A DNA stretch of 64,000 bases. It comes from SKPT01 sp040905445 (GTDB taxonomy: Bacteria; Planctomycetota; Phycisphaerae; Phycisphaerales; Phycisphaeraceae). The notes beneath the pieces are model-generated. The model was not told the DNA's origin. It did not search any database and saw only the letters and a list, made by a program, of their open reading frames with translations. Each line of letters starts with the position of its first letter. Position 1 is the stretch's first letter. The stretch is taken from positions 96,152 to 160,151 of the forward strand of contig JBBDRN010000013.1 in NCBI GenBank assembly GCA_040905445.1. The letters run 5' to 3'. Of the stretch, positions 9,335 through 16,189 are shown in pieces. The translations under genes and the position numbers were made by a program.

Positions 9335-10747
9335 TCACTCATAGCGCAGGGCCTCGATGGGGTTCTGGCGTGAGGCGAGCCATGCGGGGATCAGGGCGCC
9401 GATCACGCTCGAGACGATCGCGCCGAGGACGATCGCGCCGGCTTCGACGGGGTCGACGCGGTCGGGAATGCGGTCGAAGAAATACGTTTGCGGGTCCCAC
9501 ATGCGCCAGCCGAAGGTGGTGTCGATGAAGGCCTGGATCTCGTTGAGCCGGGTGACGATGGCGTAAGCGAGGCCGAGGCCGACGAGCGACCCGACGACGC
9601 CGATCGCCAGGCCGTAGCCGAGGAAGATGTGCATGATGCCACGGCGCGAGGCGCCGATGGCGCGGAGCACGCCGATGTCCCGCGTCTTTTCGAGCACGAT
9701 CATGTAGAAGGTGGTGGCGACCATGACGATGGCGACGACGCTGATGATGATGAAGAGGAAGGTGACGAGGCCTTTTTCGTTCTGCACCGCGGCCAGCAGT
9801 TGCCCATGCCGCTGCTCCCAGGTGATGACGAAGGGGGTGAGGATGACGTCGTGCCGGGCCATGGTGCGAGCGGTGGCGCGCTCGACGGCGTCGCGGACCT
9901 CGTGCAGCGGGTAGCCGGGGGCGCCGTTGACGACGATGTCGGTCGTGCGGCCGGGCGTGGTGATCAACCGGCCACCCTCGCCCCACGCGTCGGCGTCGAC
10001 GCGCTGCTGGCGCTCGTGCAGGCGCAGCATGCGCTGGAGCATGTCGAAGGGGACGTAGACGCGATTGGCGTCCACCTCGTAGAGCCCGCTCTTGAACTCG
10101 TTGACGATCGCGAGTTGGCGGTAGGCCGGCTCCTGAAAGGCGCCCTGCTGGGTGAGCGGGACGGTGGTGAGGGTCAGCTCGCTGCCGACGACGCTGTTGA
10201 AGCGGCTGTAGCGGCCTTCCTCGTCGCGGGTGTGAAAGGGGTTGACCTCGATGCCGATGACGATGCCAGTCTCGGCGGGCGCGTCGGCGTCAGCGGCGGT
10301 GGCGGGGTCGCCCAGCCAGGCGGCGGGCGGGGCGAGGCGCATGCCGGCGTCGACAAGCTCGTCGTTGGTCCAGTAGAGCGTGTCGCGGTAGCCGACGACC
10401 TGGTCGAGCTCGTGGGGGCGGATGCCCTCGATCTCGACGGGGAGGGTGCGGTCGTGGAGGTTGATCAGGCCATAGGCGCGGAGGACGGGGGTGGCGGCGG
10501 CGACCTCGTCGAGGTCGCGGACGGCGTCGAGGACGTCTTCGTAGTGGGCAAAGCCGGTGAGCGAGCCGGCGGTGACGAGCACGTCGCCGGTGAGCTGCTG
10601 GGCGGAGGTGCGCAGGAGGTCGAGGAATCCGCCCATGACGCTGATGACGATGATGACCATGGCGGTGCAGAGGGTGACGGCGAGGGCCGCGAACATGGGC
10701 GCGAGCTTGCGGCGGAGGTACTTGGCGATGAGCAGGAGTTTGTACAT
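9335..10747 (-). CDS. lolC: LolC/LolE-like ABC transporter permease (FtsX family)
   Basis: This is the membrane subunit partnering the LolD-like ATPase. The 470-residue protein has one N-terminal membrane helix (about residues 20-40, AALAVTLCTAMVIIVISVMGG), a long periplasmic domain to about residue 320, then three hydrophobic helices. The sequence around KTRDIGVLRAIGASRRGIMHIF is the FtsX/MacB coupling region between the first two of these. It ends with LIPAWLASRQNPIEALRYE, the typical LolC/E tail. Only one permease is seen here, so it may act as a homodimer. The gene begins four bases from an inverted repeat of the GxxExxY cassette, and no clear Shine-Dalgarno remains upstream, which suggests the cassette replaced its native leader. 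Confidence 0.88.
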   Translation of the reverse strand: MYKLLLIAKYLRRKLAPMFAALAVTLCTAMVIIVISVMGGFLDLLRTSAQQLTGDVLVTAGSLTGFAHYEDVLDAVRDLDEVAAATPVLRAYGLINLHDRTLPVEIEGIRPHELDQVVGYRDTLYWTNDELVDAGMRLAPPAAWLGDPATAADADAPAETGIVIGIEVNPFHTRDEEGRYSRFNSVVGSELTLTTVPLTQQGAFQEPAYRQLAIVNEFKSGLYEVDANRVYVPFDMLQRMLRLHERQQRVDADAWGEGGRLITTPGRTTDIVVNGAPGYPLHEVRDAVERATARTMARHDVILTPFVITWEQRHGQLLAAVQNEKGLVTFLFIIISVVAIVMVATTFYMIVLEKTRDIGVLRAIGASRRGIMHIFLGYGLAIGVVGSLVGLGLAYAIVTRLNEIQAFIDTTFGWRMWDPQTYFFDRIPDRVDPVEAGAIVLGAIVSSVIGALIPAWLASRQNPIEALRYE

Positions 10748-10750
10748 TCG

Positions 10751-11224
10751 GTTTTAACGCCAAGGCGCCAAGGGAGGAGGAGGTCGCCAAGGGGGATTTT
10801 AGCGCTTTGTGCTGACGATGCGCGAGATGCCGTCGCGCAGGAGGGGGACGTTGAAGTTGATGAGCAGGCCGAGGGTCTGGTCGGTCGCGCGGAGGTAGGA
10901 CAGGAGTTGGGCTTTGTGGATGGGGGCGACCTGCTCGACGGCCTTGAGCTCGACGACGAGGCGGTCGGCGACGAGCAGGTCGAGGCGGTGTTCGCCGACC
11001 GCCACCCCGCGATAGGTGATGCGCACCAGCGGCTGGCGGACGAATGGCACGGCGCTGGCTGTCAGCTCCACGCACAGCGCCATCTCGTAGACGCTCTCCA
11101 GGAAGCCGGGCCCCAGCTCGCGGTGGACCTCGATGGCCGCGCCGATCACCTGGCGCGCCAGCTCATCCAGTGCCTCATCCGGCTCCTGGCGAGCCTTGGC
11201 GTCCTTGGCGTCTTGGCGTTTCAC
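10751..11224. mobile_element. GxxExxY gene cassette bounded by inverted repeats
   Basis: The left end (10751-10773) reads inward GTTTTAACGCCAAGGCGCCA and continues AGG. The right end (11194-11224), read inward on the minus strand, is GTGAAACGCCAAGACGCCAA followed by two more GCCAAGG-like units. The two ends form inverted repeats of the ACGCCAAGG type. The whole 474-bp unit fits between the lysS stop codon and the lolC start codon and contains one gene. The right repeat encodes the first residues of that gene (KRQDAKDAKAR). The compact fit and matching ends suggest a transposable or homing-like cassette; no target duplication was found. Confidence 0.6.
10799..11224 (-). CDS. GxxExxY protein, PD-(D/E)XK nuclease-like
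   Basis: This 141-residue protein starts at GTG 11224. The GTG overlaps the lysS TGA in a GTGA arrangement. The name-giving motif GFLESVY is at residues 40-46. A PD-(D/E)XK-like active site is visible as Asp82 (HRLDLLVADR) and Glu92-Leu-Lys94 (VVELKAVE), followed by Gln106 in KAQLLSYL. Members of this family (PDDEXK_3) are common in planctomycetes and Bacteroidetes, and their cellular role is unknown. Residues 2-12 are the translated terminal repeat of the cassette, so the true domain starts near residue 17. A nuclease acting on the flanking repeats is an attractive but untested idea. Confidence 0.85.
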   Translation of the reverse strand: MKRQDAKDAKARQEPDEALDELARQVIGAAIEVHRELGPGFLESVYEMALCVELTASAVPFVRQPLVRITYRGVAVGEHRLDLLVADRLVVELKAVEQVAPIHKAQLLSYLRATDQTLGLLINFNVPLLRDGISRIVSTKR

Positions 11225-12984
11225 CGCGAAGCCTCCCGTGGACGCATCAGCGGGAAGAGGATGACGTCGCGGATGGACTCGGCGCCGGTGAGCATCATCA
11301 CCAGGCGGTCGATGCCCAGGCCGATGCCGCCCGCGGGGGGCATGCCGACGCGGAGGGCTTCGAGGAAGTCCTCGTCGTGCTGCTGCTGCTCCTCGCGGTC
11401 GCCGAGCTGGTGGGCGAAGTGGGCGGCCTGGACGTCGGGGTCGTTGAGCTCGGTGTAGCCGGGGCTGATCTCGACGCCGTTGATGGCGAGCTCGTAGACG
11501 TCGGCGAAGTAGGGGTCGTCGGGGCAGCGCTTCGCGAGCGGGATGATGTCGCCGGGGACGCGCGTGACGAAGGTGGGGTCGATGAGCGTCGGCTCGATGA
11601 GCTTCTCGTACACATCCATAAGTTGCTCTGCAGGTGTCAGTTCAGGCAGCCGCTCCAGTAACCGTCTCGCGCGACCACGCCTCCACACCTGTGTTATGTG
11701 GTCTCGATTCTCGTATTGAAGTTCATCCTGTAATCCTTTCCAGAAAGCAGGGGAAGACTCGCGCACGTCGCGCTTGTCAAACACGAGAGGAGTCCCGAGT
11801 TCCCTCTTGGTGCGCTCTTCCACGAGCTCCACCATCGACACCCGCCGCCAGCGTTGGCCCCGAGGCTTGGTTGTGTCCCCGCTCAGATCGATCCCGGGGC
11901 CAAGCCCTTCGTTTTCCGCTGCGAATCCGTATTCGTTCTGGTCCGCCGACGGCTCACACGGTTTTCCGTCCTCGATCACCAGACTCCCGCACATCTTCTC
12001 CGCCACCGTGCAGATCATGTCCTCCACCAGTTCCGCCATGGTCTCCCACGAGCCGAACGCCTCGTACGCTTCGAGCATGGTGAACTCGGGGTTGTGCCGT
12101 GGGCTGACGCCTTCGTTGCGGAAGTTGCGGTTGATCTCGAAGACCTTGGGCATGCCGCCGACGAGCAGGCGCTTGAGGTAGAGCTCGGGGGCGATGCGGA
12201 GGTAGAGGCGCATGTCCAGCGCGTTGTGGTGCGTCTCGAAGGGGCGCGCGGCGGCCCCCCCGTGCACCGGCTGGAGCATGGGAGTTTCGACTTCGAGGTA
12301 GCCGCGGGCGCGCATGTAGTCGCGGATCGCGTCGATGATCTCGACACGCCGCTGCATTGTGCGCATCACGCGCGGGTTGGCGTAGAGATCGACGTACCGC
12401 TTGCGGTAGCGCAGCTCCGCGTCCTGCAGGCCGTGCCACTTGCCCGGCGGCGGCGCGAGGCTCTTGGCGGCCATCTGAAAGCCCACGGCCTCTAGCCCGT
12501 GGGCTTCCCCCGTCGCCTCGGCATCGCTTTCCGGGGTGCCACTGGTGGCTTGTCCACCAGTGCCCTCCGCCCACACCGTCTTCTCACCCGTCTTCGTCGT
12601 GCCCAGAGCGCCGCTCACGACGACGATGTCCGACAGGTCCGTCAGTTTGGCGAGCTTGAACGTCTCGGGCCCGACGGCCTTCTTCGACACCGCCACCTGC
12701 AGGTCGCCCGTGGCGTCGCGCAGACTCATGAAGATCAGATTCCCCATCACCCGCGCCTGCACCACACGCCCCGCGACGCGCACGCGCGGCCGATCGTCCC
12801 GCGTCGCGTCCTCGCGATGCGCCGCGTCCGCGGCCTCGTCGTAACGGGCCCGCGCCTCGGCGAGCGTGACCAGCCCGTCCACGCGGTGGCCGTACGGGTC
12901 GACGTGGAACTCGTCGCGCAACCGCTGGAGCTTGGCGCGGCGTTCGGCGATCAGGTCGGCGGCAGGCGCGTCACGCTCGGGCAT
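11221..12984 (-). CDS. lysS: Lysine--tRNA ligase, class II, with palindrome-encoded insertion
   Basis: Charges tRNA-Lys. The 587-residue protein has the N-terminal OB-fold anticodon domain (about 70-135), class II motif 2 (FRNEGVSPRHNPEFTMLE), and motif 3 GIGLGIDRLV near the end. Residues 139-168, between the anticodon and catalytic domains, are an extra Gly/Ala/Glu-rich segment encoded by two DNA palindromes (12480-12562). The catalytic pocket differs from familiar LysRS: FVTRVPGDIIPLAKR replaces the usual DHPVEISPLA form, and NGVEISPGYTELNDP keeps the Glu and ELNDP. The DNA around 11620-11990 is somewhat less GC-rich than its neighbours. It heads a minus-strand set with the cassette, lolC and lolD. 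Confidence 0.93.
   Translation of the reverse strand: MPERDAPAADLIAERRAKLQRLRDEFHVDPYGHRVDGLVTLAEARARYDEAADAAHREDATRDDRPRVRVAGRVVQARVMGNLIFMSLRDATGDLQVAVSKKAVGPETFKLAKLTDLSDIVVVSGALGTTKTGEKTVWAEGTGGQATSGTPESDAEATGEAHGLEAVGFQMAAKSLAPPPGKWHGLQDAELRYRKRYVDLYANPRVMRTMQRRVEIIDAIRDYMRARGYLEVETPMLQPVHGGAAARPFETHHNALDMRLYLRIAPELYLKRLLVGGMPKVFEINRNFRNEGVSPRHNPEFTMLEAYEAFGSWETMAELVEDMICTVAEKMCGSLVIEDGKPCEPSADQNEYGFAAENEGLGPGIDLSGDTTKPRGQRWRRVSMVELVEERTKRELGTPLVFDKRDVRESSPAFWKGLQDELQYENRDHITQVWRRGRARRLLERLPELTPAEQLMDVYEKLIEPTLIDPTFVTRVPGDIIPLAKRCPDDPYFADVYELAINGVEISPGYTELNDPDVQAAHFAHQLGDREEQQQHDEDFLEALRVGMPPAGGIGLGIDRLVMMLTGAESIRDVILFPLMRPREASR
12480..12562. repeat. Two palindromes inserted in frame within lysS
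   Basis: AGCCCACGG (12480-12488) pairs with CCGTGGGCT (12497-12505), and CACTGGTGG (12540-12548) pairs with CCACCAGTG (12554-12562). Both are perfect 9-bp stems with short loops. Together they encode the extra loop of LysRS without breaking the frame. Similar sequence types lie between genes at 9219-9307 and 53689-53716. Confidence 0.75.
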
Positions 12985-13002
12985 GGGGCACCTCGGGGGG
13001 GG

Positions 13003-13038
13003 AGGAAGTCAGGGAAGTCAGGGAAGTCGGGGAAGTCG
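13003..13038. repeat. Short tandem repeat upstream of lysS
   Basis: Four copies of a 9-base unit GGGAAGTC(A/G), the first slightly divergent, lie in the gap between rplS and lysS, just upstream of the lysS start on the minus strand. No function can be assigned; slippage could vary the spacing. Confidence 0.8.
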
Positions 13039-13126
13039 GAAGGGCGCATAGGGTAGCCGACGCCGGCTCGGGCCGACGGCGGATGGTTCAACGCTGGCAT
13101 GAACGATCGGCCCCCTCGCGCGGCGC

Positions 13127-13636
13127 TCACTTCTTGCCTTCGCGGCCGACCTCATCCTGCACAGGCGTGTCGCCCTGCTCGGCGGCCTGGGCGTGGTCGG
13201 GGGAGACGGCGTCGGCCATGCTCTGCTCGACGTCGGCGCCCCCGGTCGCCGCCTCTTCGCGGCCGCTGCCCGGGTGTTTGCTCGTCTTGCGGCGCTGGTC
13301 GCCGAGGCGGCGCTTCTTGCCCACGCGATCGCGCAGATAGTAGAGCTTGGCGCGGCGCACGTGGCCGTGGCGCTTGACCTCGAACCTGGCGATGCGGGGC
13401 GAGTGGATGGGGAAGATGCGCTCGACGCCCTCGTTGGCGACGATGCGGCGGACGGTGACGGTCTGTTCGAGGCCGGAGCCGCCCATCGCGATGATGACGC
13501 CGGTGAAGACCTGGATGCGCTCCTTGGAGCCCTCGATGATCCGCGTGTGCACGTCGACGGTGTCGCCGATGGCGAGGCGCGGCAGGTCGGACTTGAGGTG
13601 GGCCTGTTGGACGGCCTGGAGGATGGCTTGGCTCAT
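13127..13636 (-). CDS. rplS: 50S ribosomal protein L19
   Basis: L19 sits at the 30S-50S interface. The N-terminal 115 residues match the family: SDLPRLAIGDTVDVHTRIIEG, the RIQVFTGVIIAMGG segment, TVTVRRI, and GVERIFPIHSPRI followed by the basic RRAKLYYLRDRVGKKRR. The protein is 169 residues, longer than the usual 115-125. The extra C-terminal 50 residues are acidic, Ala/Gly/Glu-rich and probably disordered. The rest of the usual rpsP-rimM-trmD-rplS operon is absent. Upstream lies 168 bp of non-coding DNA and then the IS1-family transposon. Confidence 0.95.
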   Translation of the reverse strand: MSQAILQAVQQAHLKSDLPRLAIGDTVDVHTRIIEGSKERIQVFTGVIIAMGGSGLEQTVTVRRIVANEGVERIFPIHSPRIARFEVKRHGHVRRAKLYYLRDRVGKKRRLGDQRRKTSKHPGSGREEAATGGADVEQSMADAVSPDHAQAAEQGDTPVQDEVGREGKK

Positions 13637-13804
13637 GGCTTGAATCCCGTGGTGTGCTGGGCCGGCGGGCGTGCGGTGGCGGGGGCGTGGGGAGGGTGCG
13701 GCAGTCTGCCCTCAGCCGCTTCGGCCGGGGCCCGACGGCGAGCCCAACAGGATAGCGACCCGCCGGGGCCGTGTCGAGGGGCGGGCGGGACGGGGGCGGC
13801 TCGT

Positions 13805-13832
13805 GATAGTGGGTCAGTTTGAAATCCGGGGG
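13805..13832 (+). repeat. Left terminal inverted repeat of the transposon
   Basis: This end matches the right end at 25 of 28 positions. The transposase stop codon (TGA, 13814-13816 on the minus strand) lies inside it, as in many IS1-type elements. The 8-bp target duplication CGGCTCGT is directly outside. Confidence 0.9.
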
Positions 13833-14482
13833 CGATAGCTGCCCCGCTTGAGCGCCCCCGCCTCGATCGCGGCCTGTTCGTCCGCTTCCAGCAGCCCCAC
13901 CAAATCCTCAATGCTCCAGGGCGTCGTCGTCACCCCGGCTTCCATCGCGGGCGTGACGCGGAGGGTACTGTGAATCCGGCACAGATTGTAGTGGGCGAAG
14001 TGCAGGGCGATCGCCGCTTCGTGGTTCTCGACCTTTTTCGAGAAGGCGTTGGTCAATCTGGCGAACCGCCGCATGCTCATCCGCATGGTGAGGTTCTGCC
14101 GTTCGACGTAGCTGGTGTTGATGTGCTTGGGATCGGGGGCACCGACGCGGGCGTAGGGCTTCGTGCCGACGCAGCGGCCGGGGCTGTAGCGGGCGCTGGC
14201 GCTTTTGCCCTTGAGGCGGGGGTCGTCGCCATACAGCTTGATGAGCTGGGCGTAATCGACGTAGGGGCCGAAGTTGTCAACCACAGCGCCGACGTAAGCC
14301 TCCAGCCCGTCCGTCGTGAGCTGGACGCGGCTGGTGAGCCTGCCGGCCAAGTCGTGCATGAAGTCGAACGCATGGCCGGAATCCCGCTCGCCGACCAGCC
14401 AGCGGGCCGCGGAGCGGATGGAACAGCCCTCGACCAAGGCGGCCACGACGCGAACTCGATCTTTGGTGCTGAGCCTTTTCAT
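13814..14482 (-). pseudogene. IS1-family transposase with internal deletion
   Basis: The 222-residue open frame starts MKRLSTKDRVRVVAALVEGCS, the standard head of single-frame IS1-type transposases. It then jumps from SIRSAAR straight to WLVGERDSGHAFDF. Intact relatives have roughly 85-90 more residues here, including the rest of the helix-turn-helix and the first catalytic Asp (usually in a DEIW motif). The later parts are present: TTDGLEAYV with the second Asp, INTSYVERQNLTMRMSMRRF, NAFSKKVENH and TLRVTPAMEAG. The junction is in frame, so a protein could be made but should be catalytically dead. It might act as an inhibitor or end-binding protein. An unlabelled intact copy elsewhere would be needed for movement. 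Confidence 0.85.
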
Positions 14483-14518
14483 ACAGACGGGCCGGAAGTT
14501 CAAGGCACATTTAGCCTA

Positions 14519-14547
14519 TTGACTAAATTTGAACTTTATGCTATATT
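14519..14547 (+). promoter_or_regulatory. Sigma-70-like promoter for the passenger ATPase
   Basis: TTGACT (14519-14524), a 17-bp spacer and TATATT (14542-14547) form a near-consensus promoter in an AT-rich gap between the divergent transposase and ATPase genes. It ends about 57 bases before the ATPase start. Such a strong match is rare in this GC-rich window. Confidence 0.7.
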
Positions 14548-14603
14548 TAACCGATACGCGAGAGGGATGTTGATTTGCTAAACCACAACGAAGGAGCCAA
14601 GAA

Positions 14604-15833
14604 ATGCCACGTAACCCATTCAAGCCTGGGGCGGGCCACATGCCACCTTATTTGGCCGGTCGCGACGAGGAAAAGCAAGAATTCGTAAGGTCCCTAAAGC
14701 AAGACGTCATCCTCGACAACTTGGTCTTGACTGGCCTTCGCGGCGTGGGGAAGACGGTGCTCGCGGACACCTTTAAGCCATTGGCTCTAGACAACGACTG
14801 GCTTTGGGCCAGTTCTGATTTGTCAGAAGCCATAAGTGTGAGCGAAGAGCGATTGTGCGTGCGAATTATCACGGATTTGGCGGTTGCCATCTCGTCGATA
14901 ACAGTGGAAACGGCAGTGGAAAAGATAGGATTTGCGGCTTCTGAAACACAAAGAGCAACGATCAGTTTTGAACATCTATTGCACGTTTACAGTGAGACGC
15001 CGGGTCTGTCGGCAGATAAGCTCAAGGCAGTCCTTGAATATACGTGGCCGTTCGTGCAACGCAGTACATTTCGAGGCGTTGTGTTTGCTTACGATGAAGC
15101 GCAAAATCTTGGCGACAATCCAGCCAACGGTGCTTATCCCCTGTCGCTCCTGCTGGATGTTTTCCAGTCTATCCAGAAGAAAGGAATGCGATTCTTGCTT
15201 GTATTGGTTGGTCTTCCGACCCTTTTCCCCAAGCTAGTAGAAGCGCGTACATTTTCTGAGCGTATGTTCCACGTCGTCCAACTCGGAAAACTAAAGGCTG
15301 AAGACGCCAAGGACGCAATAGTTAGACCGATCGACGACCTGAGAGATGAGCACCCTGGCGATCCCCCGGTTAGGTTCACAGATGATTCGATCGACTTGAT
15401 TGTCCACACCTCAGGGGGCTACCCCTACTTTATCCAGTTTATATGCCGCGAGGTTTTTGACATCTTCATTCTTCAACAGGAGAAGGGGGACAAAATATCT
15501 GTTCCTAGTACAGCAATCATTAGCAAGCTGGACGCAGATTTCTTCGCCGGTCGGTGGTCGCGCGTTACGGATCGGCAACGGGTATTGTTGTGGATTGTTG
15601 CCCACTTGAACAATTGCGAAAGCGATTTTACTATCCAAGACATCGTCCAAAAATCCGCAGAAATGAATGTGAAACCATTCAGCAATAGCCACGCCAACCA
15701 AATCCTCACCAGCTTGTGCAAGTCAGGCCTAATTTATAAAACTCCGCGCCACGGCAAATATCAGTTTGCCGTGCCCCTCTTGTCAGAGTTTATCAAGCGA
15801 CAGGAGCAAGACATCCCGGCAGAAACTTCATGA
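14604..15833 (+). CDS. Passenger AAA/ORC-like ATP-binding protein
   Basis: This 409-residue protein has AAGGAG seven bases before its ATG. It starts NPFKPGAGHMPPYLAGRDEE, a head typical of a family of mobile P-loop ATPases. Walker A GLRGVGKT is near residues 44-51 and a Walker-B-like VVFAYDEAQ near 158-166, with a probable sensor segment LLVLVGLP near 196-203. The C-terminal 100 residues (ITDRQRVLLW-like helices, then IYKTPRHGKYQFAVPLLSEF) look like a winged helix, as in Orc1/Cdc6 or STAND-type proteins. Codon use is far less GC-biased than the chromosome, supporting transfer. Its role in the transposon is unknown: target choice, replication contact and host defence are all open. It overlaps the next gene tail-to-tail by six bases. 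Confidence 0.8.
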   Translation: MPRNPFKPGAGHMPPYLAGRDEEKQEFVRSLKQDVILDNLVLTGLRGVGKTVLADTFKPLALDNDWLWASSDLSEAISVSEERLCVRIITDLAVAISSITVETAVEKIGFAASETQRATISFEHLLHVYSETPGLSADKLKAVLEYTWPFVQRSTFRGVVFAYDEAQNLGDNPANGAYPLSLLLDVFQSIQKKGMRFLLVLVGLPTLFPKLVEARTFSERMFHVVQLGKLKAEDAKDAIVRPIDDLRDEHPGDPPVRFTDDSIDLIVHTSGGYPYFIQFICREVFDIFILQQEKGDKISVPSTAIISKLDADFFAGRWSRVTDRQRVLLWIVAHLNNCESDFTIQDIVQKSAEMNVKPFSNSHANQILTSLCKSGLIYKTPRHGKYQFAVPLLSEFIKRQEQDIPAETS

Positions 15834-16058
15834 TTTATTCCACCTGGCGAGCGCAGCGTTGCGGGCAGACGTAGACCGTTCTTCTGGCGTCAAGCGAGAA
15901 AGACGTGCTTTCGCCCCCATCTTCCCACGTTCAACCGCCGCCGGGTCTTTCCCCTCATCCTCCGGTCTGCCTGGCTCAGCCTCCCCTGTCGCCTCGTCCA
16001 CAATCCGCTTGGCGGCTTGGTTCAAGTCACGCGGCCGTTTGGGCTTGCCCTTGCTCAT
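15828..16058 (-). CDS. Small basic KGG-like protein
   Basis: This 76-residue protein begins MSKGKPKRPRDLNQAAKRIV and ends in LTPEERSTSARNAALARWNKS, with a DEATGEAEPG linker and the middle segment ERGKMGAKARLSRL. Small proteins of this style, with a PRDxNQxAKxIVDxATGE head and a K/R-G-A/G tail, are common near transposons in soil bacteria and may bind nucleic acid. It is convergent with the ATPase gene, and their stop codons overlap (TCATGA). Its position inside the inverted repeats makes it a transposon passenger. The function is unproven. Confidence 0.75.
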   Translation of the reverse strand: MSKGKPKRPRDLNQAAKRIVDEATGEAEPGRPEDEGKDPAAVERGKMGAKARLSRLTPEERSTSARNAALARWNKS

Positions 16059-16096
16059 GCCAGTATTGTAGCGGGGGGCGGCGGGGCGACTCTACC

Positions 16097-16124
16097 CCCT
16101 CAGATTTCAAACTGACCCACTACC
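16097..16124 (-). repeat. Right terminal inverted repeat of the transposon
   Basis: Read inward on the minus strand it is GG followed by TAGTGGGTCAGTTTGAAATC, then TGAGGG. It matches the left end except for three positions. CGGCTCGT (16125-16132) is immediately outside. Confidence 0.9.
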
Positions 16125-16144
16125 CGGCTCGTCCGGGGTCCGGA

Positions 16145-16183
16145 GCGGGTCGCCGGGGCGCGAGATCGGCCTCGGCGACCCGC
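16145..16183 (-). terminator. Strong hairpin downstream of leuS
   Basis: GCGGGTCGCCGGGG (16145-16158) pairs with CCTCGGCGACCCGC (16170-16183) at 13 of 14 positions, seven bases beyond the leuS stop codon on the minus strand. No T-tract follows. It is probably a 3' stabiliser or Rho-linked terminator. Confidence 0.55.
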
Positions 16184-16189
16184 GGTCTT

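Larger units (their letters stand above)
13805..16124. mobile_element. Complete IS1-family transposon with passenger ATPase
   Basis: The 2,320-bp element has matching ends, both reading inward G(A/G) then TAGTGGGTCAGTTTGAAATC. It is flanked by an exact 8-bp direct repeat CGGCTCGT (13797-13804 and 16125-16132). An 8-9 bp duplication and GGT-type ends are typical of IS1. Inside are a minus-strand IS1-type transposase with an internal deletion, a plus-strand AAA ATPase and a minus-strand small basic protein. The inner DNA is visibly poorer in GC than the chromosome, most strongly in the ATPase gene. The insertion lies between rplS and leuS without breaking either gene. The perfect duplication argues for a fairly recent insertion. 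Confidence 0.9.

Noticed and set aside
13003..13038. CRISPR-like short repeats
   Set aside because: The units are 9-bp tandem copies without spacers, and no cas genes are present.
14604..15833. The passenger ATPase as a proven defence system
   Set aside because: P-loop and winged-helix features are visible, but no effector domain or known defence neighbour is. Calling it defence would be speculation.
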